Positions 5,620 through 14,766 of a stretch of DNA of 64,000 nucleotides are shown here, piece by piece (within the stretch, counting starts at the first letter, position 1; each line of letters begins with the position of its first letter). A program made the translations under genes and the position numbers. This DNA comes from Cyclobacterium roseum (GTDB taxonomy: Bacteria > Bacteroidota > Bacteroidia > Cytophagales > Cyclobacteriaceae): NCBI RefSeq assembly GCF_010119225.1, contig NZ_WNKF01000023.1, forward strand, positions 1 to 64,000, read 5' to 3'. The notes below the pieces were generated by a model that saw only the letters and a program-made list of their open reading frames with translations, made no database searches and had not been told where the DNA came from.

Positions 5620-8463
5620 CTAAAATTTAAGAATGTACTCCTGCAGGTTGTCGCTGCGCTCCAGTTGTAGCTTCTTTCGGAGTCGGTAGCGGGCGATTTC
5701 TACCCCCCGGACTGAAATATTCATCAGGTACGCAATTTCTTTAGTAGACAGATTCATCCGCAGGTAGGCACTAAGCTTGATTTCCTGGGGACTGAGGTTG
5801 TCGTATTCCTTTTTAAACCGGGCCATAAAATCGCCGTGCACCTGGTCAAAGTGGATTTCAAACTGCTCCCAGTCCTGGTCTTCTGCAATGTTCTTTTCGA
5901 TGGTCTTAATTACTTTCTGGATTTCGTTTTTTACTTCCTGATTTTTGCTCTTTTTGGTAATGCTGTTCAGGTTGTTCCGCATCTGATCGATAAAGCCGTT
6001 TTTGTTAATCAGGTGCATGGTGGCAGCGGCCAATTCTTTGTCCTTAATTTGGATTTCCTGCTTCAACCTTTCGGTTTTTAGCCGCTCCACCTCTTTTCGG
6101 CTTACCTTCAACTCACTTTCTTTTGCTTCGATGACTTTTTGGGAGTCTGTCTTTAGCTGTAAGGTTTTCTTTTGGTACCTTTTTTCCACCAGGCGGTAGA
6201 CCAGAAAGGCACTCAAAATCAGCAGGGTAAGGTAGATCAGATAGGCCGTTTGGCTTCGGTACCAGGGAGGCAAGATCTCAAATGAAAAAGTGGCCTCCGG
6301 ACTCACCACTCCATACAGGTTTTTGCTCCGGACATGAAACGTATAGCTGCCTTCTCTTAAGTTGGTATACGCTTTTTCCCTTCTCGCGACCCACTGCCCA
6401 AACCCATCCTCGAATCCCTCCAGCCAGTATTGGTACCTCAGGTCCTTTTCATTATTGGGGGTAGGATTGCTGCTCTCAAAACGTATATTGGCTTGTTTAT
6501 AGGGGATGCGAATGGATGGTAAGGGGAGTTGCTCCCCGGTATTTCCGGCAAAAATCAAGGAGTCCGCTGCCCCTGTCAGGTAGGCAGCCCGAATCAGGGT
6601 AGGGAATACAGGGGGATCAAAGGCATTGTCATTCAGGCTAAACCTAATAAACCCTTCGTTGGCTGCGAAAAGCACTTCGTTTCCGCGCATGACGGAGATA
6701 TTTTGCAGGTCGTCGTTGAGCAGGGGAAGCAATGGATTAAAAACCTGAAACTGCTTGGAATAGCTGCCGTCTACTTCCTTTTCCAATACCCCGGTTTCGG
6801 TCTCTCCGATAAAATAGATATTTCCCATCTGGTCTTCCGCCAGGTAATGGATCAGGCTACCTTCTTCAAAATATGTGCTAAAAAAGGAGTCTCTTTCGAA
6901 GGAATTTCTGCTTTCGTTGTATCGGAAAATTCCTGCCTGGGTGGTCACCACCAGGCGATTGTTTATTTTCCAGACGTTGTTAAGTATATCCGTTGGCAGG
7001 CCTTGTTCCGACCCGAAATAACTTACCTCGGCCGTTTCCAGGGTTTCATCCAGCTGGAGCTTGTACAAGCCCTTGTAGCCATGGGCAACCCAAATATTGC
7101 CCTGATCATCCTGCTCCACAATCCTGCTGGATTCATTGAACCCTTCAATTTTTCGCAGGTAACGGATGGAATCTTCCCTAATTTCAAAAAGGTGCAAACC
7201 AAAATAGCCACCAGATAAAATGAGTTCGGGATGATTTCGCAGGGGCTGAAAATTCCATATTCCCTCCGGGGCTCCGATTTGCCGGGAAACGCCATCCTGA
7301 AGGACAAAGGCACCATCATTATGGGCGATCAGGATCCGGTCCTGAATGGGTTTAATCTGATGTACCTGCCCGGTAGAATTGGGAAGCCACTCCATGCTGT
7401 TCGTGGTAGCTGCTTCCCGTACATAGACCCCATTATTCGTCCCAAAGTAGAAATTTCCTTCGTGGAAAGTGGCATGGTACCCCGTGCCGGTAAGTCCTGA
7501 AAAATGATTGATTTTACTAAAGGGAAGACTTAATTGAATCAGGCTAAGTCCATTGTTATGCCCCAGCCATAAATTACCCGAAAGGTCTTCAAAAAGCGAA
7601 ACGACGGAGTTATTGTTTAATCCATTTTGCCGGTCCATTTTCATCCGTTCAGTTCCTGCCGGATCCAGCAATAGTAGCCCGTCAAGCTGGGTTGCTACGG
7701 CGATGGTCCCGTCTTTAAGGCGCAGAGCGGCATTGATGGTCAAGTTTTGGCCTCCTGGCCAGTTTTCGGTTGATTTTCCAGAACTGGTAAAAATTCCGTT
7801 GTCCCGGGTAAAGACCAAAAAGCGATCCGGCCCGGCAGGAAGCAGGCCCGTTACCAGTTTATCTGAGAAAAAGGGATTTAGTGGGCTAAAGGAGCCATTT
7901 TGAATTTGAAGCAAGCCGGTTCCCCTTTCATTTACAATCAGAGAGTTGTTGTGGAAATGAAAGCTCTCAAAACCCTCACTACTTTCCAGGCTATAATCAA
8001 ATTCATGATCGGTCGTGTAGACAAAGATGCTGTTGCTTGTGCAGAAATACAGGTTTTCCTCCCCTAAATATACCTTCCAGACTTCATCCAGGTCCCGAAG
8101 GTTTTCCGGAAGACTGTCTTTCAGGGAATGAAATTGGAGTCGGCCCAGTTTGTCGGGCATAAAAATGCCGAATTCTCCCTGTCCGGAGGCATACACCATT
8201 CCCTTTTCATTGACTGCTACATGCCTGATTTTAGTGCTGTTGGGTAAGGACTGTCGCCTCCAGGTGGTACCATCGTGTATCAGTAGGCCGTAGTTGTTAG
8301 CCACATACAGGATCCCACTGGCATGTTGGGTAATGGCATAATTTTGAATACCGCCCTGGTATTCCTGACTGGAATAATAGCGGGAAAAGGGGATACCCAT
8401 GGATTGGGATTGGGCCATTTTCACACCTGCCAGTAGGATTAGGAGGCTGAGTAGGTACTTCAT
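5620..8463 (-). CDS. Propeller/Y_Y_Y/LuxR one-component PUL regulator
   Basis: About 947 residues, taking ATG 8463 because it opens a good signal peptide (MKYLLSLLILLAG). The order is: two-component-regulator-type beta-propeller blades over about 650 residues (for example SLFEDLSGNLWLGHNNGLSL), a Y_Y_Y domain (YQYWLEGF...W...YTNLREGSY), one membrane helix (AYLIYLTLLILSAFLVYRL), a cytoplasmic coiled coil, and a C-terminal LuxR/GerE-like helix-turn-helix (LSPQEIKLSAYLRMNLSTKE, then VRGVEIARYRLRKKL). There is no histidine-kinase or receiver domain, so a periplasmic sensor is tied directly to DNA binding, as in SusR-like proteins. It diverges from susC and probably activates that locus when its oligosaccharide is bound. 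Confidence 0.88.
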   Translation of the reverse strand: MKYLLSLLILLAGVKMAQSQSMGIPFSRYYSSQEYQGGIQNYAITQHASGILYVANNYGLLIHDGTTWRRQSLPNSTKIRHVAVNEKGMVYASGQGEFGIFMPDKLGRLQFHSLKDSLPENLRDLDEVWKVYLGEENLYFCTSNSIFVYTTDHEFDYSLESSEGFESFHFHNNSLIVNERGTGLLQIQNGSFSPLNPFFSDKLVTGLLPAGPDRFLVFTRDNGIFTSSGKSTENWPGGQNLTINAALRLKDGTIAVATQLDGLLLLDPAGTERMKMDRQNGLNNNSVVSLFEDLSGNLWLGHNNGLSLIQLSLPFSKINHFSGLTGTGYHATFHEGNFYFGTNNGVYVREAATTNSMEWLPNSTGQVHQIKPIQDRILIAHNDGAFVLQDGVSRQIGAPEGIWNFQPLRNHPELILSGGYFGLHLFEIREDSIRYLRKIEGFNESSRIVEQDDQGNIWVAHGYKGLYKLQLDETLETAEVSYFGSEQGLPTDILNNVWKINNRLVVTTQAGIFRYNESRNSFERDSFFSTYFEEGSLIHYLAEDQMGNIYFIGETETGVLEKEVDGSYSKQFQVFNPLLPLLNDDLQNISVMRGNEVLFAANEGFIRFSLNDNAFDPPVFPTLIRAAYLTGAADSLIFAGNTGEQLPLPSIRIPYKQANIRFESSNPTPNNEKDLRYQYWLEGFEDGFGQWVARREKAYTNLREGSYTFHVRSKNLYGVVSPEATFSFEILPPWYRSQTAYLIYLTLLILSAFLVYRLVEKRYQKKTLQLKTDSQKVIEAKESELKVSRKEVERLKTERLKQEIQIKDKELAAATMHLINKNGFIDQMRNNLNSITKKSKNQEVKNEIQKVIKTIEKNIAEDQDWEQFEIHFDQVHGDFMARFKKEYDNLSPQEIKLSAYLRMNLSTKEIAYLMNISVRGVEIARYRLRKKLQLERSDNLQEYILKF

Positions 8464-8581
8464 CTGCGTTGATCGCCTGGTACGAGTAGCCAAGTTACTG
8501 GATTTCTTTTTGATGTACTAACTAATTACAGAACATGAGGTTTACTGGAAATTTAAAAGTTCGATTTTAATCCTTTAAACG

Positions 8582-8651
8582 CGTATTTTATACGTTTTTG
8601 TAGAGTTTTTGTGAAAATGAAAATAGGGCCTTGTAGTACTTATGATGTACT
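8582..8651. promoter_or_regulatory. Two palindromes in regulator/susC intergenic region
   Basis: CGTAT-TTT-ATACG lies at 8582-8594 and AGTAC-TTATGAT-GTACT at 8635-8651. The second lies about 65 bp before the susC start. They are candidates for binding sites of the adjacent LuxR-type regulator. A GATATTTG near 8670-8678 is one mismatch from a Bacteroidota -7 element and could serve susC. Confidence 0.35.
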
Positions 8652-8713
8652 TCTATTTTTTCGAGAAACGGATATTTGCAGCACCTTGGGAGCAGAAATA
8701 AATCCAAGATCAA

Positions 8714-11700
8714 ATGAAAAATGTTTTATTGCTTTATTTTACCTTGTTCCTCTCCGCAAGTGGATGGGCACAGTCCAATGAAATCATTGGCACGGTAACG
8801 GACGAAACGGGGTTTCCGCTTCCGGGGGTGAGCATCCTGAAGCTGGGAACCAGCACGGGTACGGTGACGGATATTGATGGGAGTTTTTCCATCGAAGCTA
8901 GCACCGGAGAAAGCCTCCAGTTTTCTTATCTGGGCTTCCAAAGTCAAACCCTGACGATTGACAACAGCACGGAGCTAACCGTAGTCATGCAGGAAGATGT
9001 GTCCAACCTGGACGAAGTAGTGGTCATCGGCTATGGTTCCGCCTCCAAAAGGGAATTAACCGGAGCCACCTCCCAGGTAAAAGGGGAGGCCATCGAAAAG
9101 ATGAACATGCCCAGAGTGGACCAGGCCCTTCAGGGGAAATTGGCCGGTGTGAATATTTCCACCAACTCAGGTGCGCCCGGCGGAACATCTAATATCCGGA
9201 TTCGGGGAATTGGCACCTTTGGGGATAACGATCCGCTGATTCTGGTAGACGGAGTCATTTATGATGCCGCCGGATTAAATGCGCTAAACCCAGGTGATAT
9301 TGAGTCCGTGAACGTATTGAAGGATGGCACGGCTGGAATCTACGGAGTCCGCGCTGCCAATGGCGTTATTCTGATTGAAACGAAAAAGGGAAACCTAGGA
9401 TCGAAGCCGCAATTGGACCTAAACGGGTATTATGGTGTGCAGGAGACGGCCAGACAACTGGACCTGCTGAATGCCAGAGAATATGCTATCCTAAAAAATG
9501 AGGCGTTCGCCGCAGGAGGACAGCCACTACCCTTTGCCAACGTAGAATTGGGAGAAGGGACCAACTGGCAGAATGCCGCATTCCAGCAAGCTCCCATTCA
9601 GGAATACAATATGACCCTGACCGGAGGATCGGAAAAGACCAGCTATTCCATCGGGGGAGGTTATTTTGCCCAGGAGGGTATTGTAGGGGGATCCAAAGCA
9701 AATTTCGAAAGGTACAATGCAAGGATAAACTTTACTACGCAGGTAGCCCCAAAACTTAAATTTACCAACGTATTACTGTTTACGCGTGAGGAGAGCAGTG
9801 GCTTGCCACAGGGAGGAATCGGATCGGTTTTGTACAATACCATCAATGCCTATCCGACAGAACCCATACGAGTGGGTGACCGGTACTCTTACCTGGAAAA
9901 TGTCAATGACATCATCAACCCGATGGCCCAAATGGAGAATACCTACAACAACTCCTATGTAAACAAGCTGGTGGGTAAAGAAGAAGTGGAATACACCATC
10001 AACGATCATTTTACCTGGACCGGAAGGGCCGGATACAATTTTGCGATGGTAGATGCCAAAACGTTTAATCCACTGGTCTGGTACGGGCCGGGCAAATTTG
10101 CCAATTCGGCGAGAAATGCCAACCTGGATCCGGTGTTGGTGGATGTAGGCGGTCTGGAAATTGAGCGGGGAGCCAATGTGTTTGAGTCCAGAAATACCTT
10201 TTTGGATTATAACCTGGAGACTTATTTAAATTACAACAGAACCTTCGCCGATGTACACCGGGTAAAAGGGATGTTTGGACTTTCCCTGGTAGGTAACCGA
10301 AGTGAAGGGCTAAATGGAACCGGCTTTAATATCCCCAATAATGACTTGAATTTTGCTGACATTTCCGCCAATCAGGCTTCGGGAGGATTCTTGAATAATG
10401 TAGGTTCCTTTCAGAGTCGGCAGCGGCTCACTTCTGCGTTTTTCCGTGGAGAATACGATTACAAGCAGCGGTATCTTTTCTCTGCCATCATCCGAAGAGA
10501 TGGCTCTACTAACTTTGGCCCCAATAACCGGATCGGGTATTTTCCCGCTGTTTCAGGAGCATGGGTGGTGTCTGACGAACCGTTCTTTAACCTAAACGGC
10601 ATTGATTTTATGAAATTGAGGGCCAGTTTTGGTGTTTCCGGAAATGATCAGATCGGGCTGTTTCGTTACAGAGGGCTCCTGAATGGATCGGCCACCTACG
10701 TGTTTAACGACCTGATCGTCAACGGGGCTGCCATAGGCAATACCAGTAATCCCGATCTGAAATGGGAAACGACCTACCAAACGAATATTGGATTGGACTT
10801 TTCCCTTTTGGGTAACCTGGATTTTACGGCCAACTATTTTATCAAAAATACGAAAGACCTGCTCTTCCAGCCGGATGTATCTGCGCTATTGGGAGCCTAC
10901 GGTCCCGGAGGGGCACCACCGGTAATTAACGCTGGGGACGTGTTAAACCGAGGTATCGAATTGGAGCTGGGATATGCCACTAATCGCTCAGAGGGAGTGA
11001 ATTTCAGTGTTGACTACAATTTGACATTATTGAAAAACGAAGTGACAGCCGTTCCTCTGGGATTTGAATTTATCCCGGGTGCCCCTTTTAGCGTAGGAGG
11101 CAATGTGGCCAGCCGTTTTGAGAAAGGATATCCCATAGGATATTTCATCGGGTACCAAACTGATGGTGTTTTCCAAACTCAGGAAGAAATTGCCACAAGT
11201 ACGGTGAGTCAACCCGGGGCACAGCCTGGGGACTTTCGCTTTGTGGACCAAAACGGGGATGGTGTCATCAGTTTCGGCGACGATACCGACCGTACCAGTC
11301 TGGGATCTCCCATACCTGACATGACCATGGGCCTCAACTTATCGGTGGATTTCAAAGGATTCGATATTGGCGCCAATGCTTACGCTGCACTGGGTCAGGA
11401 AATTATCCGTAATTACGAAAGGCAACAACCCTATGCCAATCAACAGGCCTATTGGATAAACCGTTGGACCGGGGCGGGTAGCACCGATGAGTATCCAAGA
11501 CTCACTACGGGAGCCACCCGAAACACCGTATTCTCCGATTTTTATGTAGAGGACGGGTCTTTTCTACGGTTACGGAATGTACAACTGGGATATACCCTAC
11601 CTACTACCGTTTCGCAGAAAATCGGCATGAATTATTTTCGCTTTTACCTGGCAGCCAACAACCTGCTGACCCTAACCCGATATCAGGGTTTTGACCCGGA

Positions 11701-11794
11701 TGTGGGTTCCGGAAACCCGCTTTTTGCCGGAGTGGACAATGGGATTTATCCTCAGGCAAGAACATTTATGGCAGGTTTTAACATTAAATTCTAA
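8714..11794 (+). CDS. susC: SusC/RagA-type TonB-dependent outer-membrane importer
   Basis: A 1026-residue SusC-family protein. A signal peptide ends at SGWAQ, followed by a carboxypeptidase-regulatory-like beta domain (IIGTVTDETGFPLPGVSI), a TonB-box/SusC motif LDEVVVIGYG near residue 100, a plug domain (IRIRGIGTFG, PLILVDGV, VLKDGTAGIYG) and a long 22-strand-type barrel ending in an aromatic-rich strand (FMAGFNIKF). It imports oligosaccharides across the outer membrane with energy from TonB-ExbBD. It is the first gene of a four-gene run, with susD 5 bp behind. The GH16 enzyme in the operon suggests beta-1,3-glucan (laminarin-like) oligosaccharides as cargo. Confidence 0.95.
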   Translation: MKNVLLLYFTLFLSASGWAQSNEIIGTVTDETGFPLPGVSILKLGTSTGTVTDIDGSFSIEASTGESLQFSYLGFQSQTLTIDNSTELTVVMQEDVSNLDEVVVIGYGSASKRELTGATSQVKGEAIEKMNMPRVDQALQGKLAGVNISTNSGAPGGTSNIRIRGIGTFGDNDPLILVDGVIYDAAGLNALNPGDIESVNVLKDGTAGIYGVRAANGVILIETKKGNLGSKPQLDLNGYYGVQETARQLDLLNAREYAILKNEAFAAGGQPLPFANVELGEGTNWQNAAFQQAPIQEYNMTLTGGSEKTSYSIGGGYFAQEGIVGGSKANFERYNARINFTTQVAPKLKFTNVLLFTREESSGLPQGGIGSVLYNTINAYPTEPIRVGDRYSYLENVNDIINPMAQMENTYNNSYVNKLVGKEEVEYTINDHFTWTGRAGYNFAMVDAKTFNPLVWYGPGKFANSARNANLDPVLVDVGGLEIERGANVFESRNTFLDYNLETYLNYNRTFADVHRVKGMFGLSLVGNRSEGLNGTGFNIPNNDLNFADISANQASGGFLNNVGSFQSRQRLTSAFFRGEYDYKQRYLFSAIIRRDGSTNFGPNNRIGYFPAVSGAWVVSDEPFFNLNGIDFMKLRASFGVSGNDQIGLFRYRGLLNGSATYVFNDLIVNGAAIGNTSNPDLKWETTYQTNIGLDFSLLGNLDFTANYFIKNTKDLLFQPDVSALLGAYGPGGAPPVINAGDVLNRGIELELGYATNRSEGVNFSVDYNLTLLKNEVTAVPLGFEFIPGAPFSVGGNVASRFEKGYPIGYFIGYQTDGVFQTQEEIATSTVSQPGAQPGDFRFVDQNGDGVISFGDDTDRTSLGSPIPDMTMGLNLSVDFKGFDIGANAYAALGQEIIRNYERQQPYANQQAYWINRWTGAGSTDEYPRLTTGATRNTVFSDFYVEDGSFLRLRNVQLGYTLPTTVSQKIGMNYFRFYLAANNLLTLTRYQGFDPDVGSGNPLFAGVDNGIYPQARTFMAGFNIKF

Positions 11795-11799
11795 ATACA

Positions 11800-13272
11800 A
11801 TGAAGTATATATATCAATGGTCACTCGTCCTGCTATTCGGGACATTGACCGCTTGCGATAGCTTACTGGACATCGATCCGGAATTTACGCAGGATGCCGA
11901 AAATTTCTTTAATACGGAAGAAGATTTTGACAGAGCCATTATAGGTGTCTACGACATGATGCAACCAGCCTATCTGAACATGTGGATAGGGGAGATTGCT
12001 TCCGACAATGCCATTGCAGGTGGAGAAAGCGTGAATGATTCTCGCGGTCTTCACGAAATTGAAAACATGACCCATGGAGGTGTCAACGAAGAGTTGAGAG
12101 CCGTCATGCGGGTAAATTATACGGGCATTGCCCGGGCAAATTACATTTTCGAAAATCAGGAGAAAGTCGATTTCGAAGGAAAAGACCTGATACTGGCCGA
12201 GGCAAAATTCTTGCGCGCCTATTTCTACTTTAACCTGGTGAACTATTTTGGAGACATGCCGCTAATTGTGGACCGCAGGATTTCCATCAATGAGATTTCC
12301 ACTGCACCGCGCACGCCAAAAACGGAGGTTTATCAGCAAATTGAATCCGACCTCAGGGAGGCCTTGGCGGTGTTGCCCTGGAATGTGGATCAAACCGGCC
12401 GTCTGACTAAAGGAGCCGCGATGGCCCTATTAGGAAAAGCCTTGCTGTATCAGCAGAAATACGAGGATGCTGCCACGATTTTGGGAGAGCTGATTGATAC
12501 CAATCAGGCGGGATATGCCCTTTTTGAGAATTTCGAAACCCTGTTTCTCGCTCAAAATCAAAATGTGGCGGAAGATGTATTTACCATCCAATTCAGCGGA
12601 TTGCAGGGAGGAGACTACGGATGCCTGGTCTGCCTGAATGGCAATGCTGCTGTAGGATTTCAAAGTATTCGCCAATACACCGGTCCGGTGTATGCCGATG
12701 GCAACAGTTACAACCTGCCCACCGAAGACTTGTATCAGGCATTTGAAGACGGAGACATCCGTAGGGATGCCAGCGTATTGGATTTAGATGCGTTTATTGC
12801 GGCACAGCCTAATCCGGATGAAATCACCTATGCGATAGGTGGTGGAGGCCATACCGGCTATTTCAATAATAAGTACATCAAACGGCTGGATGAGCTTGGC
12901 TTGCCCGATAACGATCTGACCAGCCCCTTGAATTACCGGGCGATCCGTTGGGCGGATGTGTTACTGATGGCTGCCGAGGCTTTCCAACGATCCGGGAACG
13001 ATCAGAGGGCCCGGATGGAGCTAAACAAGGTTCGTTCCAGAGTAGACATGCCTGCCATTAACAGCTCAGATGATGCCTTGTATCAGGATATTTTGCAAGA
13101 AAGAAGGCTCGAACTCTCCGGAGAAGGACTACGGTTCTTTGACTTGGTTCGGACAGGCCAGGCAGCTGATCGGATCAATGGCTTTATAGCAGGTCAACAC
13201 GAGTTGTTTCCCATTCCTCAGGTGGAAATTGATCTGGCAGGGGGTAATTGGGAACAAAATCCAGGATATTAA
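11800..13272 (+). CDS. susD: SusD/RagB-family glycan-binding lipoprotein
   Basis: A 490-residue SusD homologue. The N-terminus ends in LTAC, a lipobox, so the mature protein is a lipoprotein, probably exposed on the outer surface as a lid on the SusC barrel. Typical family features are the NFFNTEEDFDRAIIGVYD start, the tetratricopeptide-like helices with LRAYFYFNLVNYFGDMPL, and the end with RRLELSGEGLRFFDLVR, the usual signature before the last 40 residues. It binds the glycan and hands it to SusC. It is coupled to susC by a 5-bp gap and followed by the PKD lipoprotein after 12 bp. Confidence 0.95.
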   Translation: MKYIYQWSLVLLFGTLTACDSLLDIDPEFTQDAENFFNTEEDFDRAIIGVYDMMQPAYLNMWIGEIASDNAIAGGESVNDSRGLHEIENMTHGGVNEELRAVMRVNYTGIARANYIFENQEKVDFEGKDLILAEAKFLRAYFYFNLVNYFGDMPLIVDRRISINEISTAPRTPKTEVYQQIESDLREALAVLPWNVDQTGRLTKGAAMALLGKALLYQQKYEDAATILGELIDTNQAGYALFENFETLFLAQNQNVAEDVFTIQFSGLQGGDYGCLVCLNGNAAVGFQSIRQYTGPVYADGNSYNLPTEDLYQAFEDGDIRRDASVLDLDAFIAAQPNPDEITYAIGGGGHTGYFNNKYIKRLDELGLPDNDLTSPLNYRAIRWADVLLMAAEAFQRSGNDQRARMELNKVRSRVDMPAINSSDDALYQDILQERRLELSGEGLRFFDLVRTGQAADRINGFIAGQHELFPIPQVEIDLAGGNWEQNPGY

Positions 13273-13284
13273 ACATATAAACTC

Positions 13285-14766
13285 ATGAAAAAATACCTAA
13301 ACTTCATCCTATTAATGCTGCCTTTGTTTCTTATGGCTGCATGTGTTGAGGAATACAGTTTGCAGGAAGTGCCTCCCTCAGAGGAAGAGGCGGATTTTAG
13401 CTTTGAACCAACGGAGGAAAGTGACAATATCCTTCAGTTTACGGCTTCCAATGACTTTTTCATTATGAACTGGGATTTGGGAAATGGTAGTGCCGGAACC
13501 GGACAGACGGTCACCGGTACCTATCCAACGGCCGGAACCTATACGGTCAGCCTGACGGTATTTAATGCAGGAGGCAGCGTTACGATGAGCAAGGAAATTG
13601 TAATTGCAGAAACCGACCCCCTGCTTTTGGACAAACCGCTTTATAATTTATTGACGGGTGGTGTCGAAGCTACGGAAGGTAAAACCTGGAAAGTGGATGC
13701 CAGTCGGCAGGGCCACTTTGGCCTGGGACCCAATCCTTCTCAGGCAGGCGATTTCCCGGAATGGTATGAAGCCCAGCCCAACGAAAAGGCAGGCTCGGGT
13801 ATGTACACCGACCGGTACACCTTTTACCTGGCCGACTTTGCTTTTGACATGGAAACTGACGGGCTGGTTTATCTGAATGCAGCCCAGGGGACTAATTTTC
13901 CGGGTTCCTTTGATCCCGGAGTGGGTGACCTTTCTGCTCCGTATGAAGCCCCTGAAGGGCTAAAATGGAGCATGGCCGAGCCGGAAGATAGCTATCCGGA
14001 ACTGACCATATCCCAGGGAGGCTTTCTAGGCTACTTTGCCGGAGGAAGGACCTACCAAATTATAACCATCGAAGAAAATGAAATATTGCTTCGTTTCGTG
14101 GATCAGGCCAATACCGAATTTGCCTGGTACATTCGCCTGATCCCTGAAGATTACGTACCGGAAGAAGAAACGCCGGAGCCCGAACCCGAGCCGGTGGACC
14201 CCGGAACACTATCCCTCCAAAGCCTGATCGGTGACGGTAGCAAAGCCTGGAAACTGAAACCAGTCGCCGGAGCCTTCGGGGTAGGCCCTGCACCGGGAAG
14301 TGATGAATTTTATCCCAATGGTGAGGATATCTCGGAAGCCCGTGCCTGTTTGTTTAACGATCGGTTTATTTTCAACGAAGACGGTACCTATGCCTACGAT
14401 CCTGTGGATGATATCTACGGAGAAGCGTATATGGGGGTAGAAGAAGGCTGTCAGCCGGTGGCCAACCTTGCCGGAACGGCTGGAGAAGCCTGGGGAGCTG
14501 GCACGCATGATTTCAGCTTTACCGAGGCTACCGAAACGGAAAACGCACGGATAACGGTTACCGGGACCGGTGCATTTATTGCCCTTCCCAAGGCTTTCAA
14601 TGGCGGTGAATACCAATCAGGACCACCTGCTGATGACCGTGCAGTTACCTACGAGGTGATTGGGTATACGAATGAAGAAGGAGTCGAAGAACTGACGATC
14701 ACCATAGATATTTCGGATTCGGGTTCTGTTTTCTGGACATTCGTGCTTATTCCGGATAACCAATGA
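13285..14766 (+). CDS. PKD-domain glycan-binding lipoprotein (SusE/F position)
   Basis: A 493-residue lipoprotein (lipobox LMAAC). Residues of about 30-110 form a PKD domain (WDLGNGSAGTGQTVTGTYP). Two homologous beta modules follow: one starting LYNLLTGGVEATEGKTWK with GHFGLGP, the other starting LSLQSLIGDGSKAWKLK with GAFGVGP. They are separated by an acidic E/P linker (PEEETPEPEPEPVDP). The internal duplication and the position after susD suggest a surface binding protein with two glycan sites, in the role of SusE/SusF. Its stop overlaps the GH16 start (ATGA), so the two are translationally coupled. Confidence 0.85.
   Translation: MKKYLNFILLMLPLFLMAACVEEYSLQEVPPSEEEADFSFEPTEESDNILQFTASNDFFIMNWDLGNGSAGTGQTVTGTYPTAGTYTVSLTVFNAGGSVTMSKEIVIAETDPLLLDKPLYNLLTGGVEATEGKTWKVDASRQGHFGLGPNPSQAGDFPEWYEAQPNEKAGSGMYTDRYTFYLADFAFDMETDGLVYLNAAQGTNFPGSFDPGVGDLSAPYEAPEGLKWSMAEPEDSYPELTISQGGFLGYFAGGRTYQIITIEENEILLRFVDQANTEFAWYIRLIPEDYVPEEETPEPEPEPVDPGTLSLQSLIGDGSKAWKLKPVAGAFGVGPAPGSDEFYPNGEDISEARACLFNDRFIFNEDGTYAYDPVDDIYGEAYMGVEEGCQPVANLAGTAGEAWGAGTHDFSFTEATETENARITVTGTGAFIALPKAFNGGEYQSGPPADDRAVTYEVIGYTNEEGVEELTITIDISDSGSVFWTFVLIPDNQ

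Noticed and set aside
6529-7218. Forward 229-residue frame
   Set aside because: It is antisense to the propeller regulator, whose protein is clearly real; no motif in the forward product.
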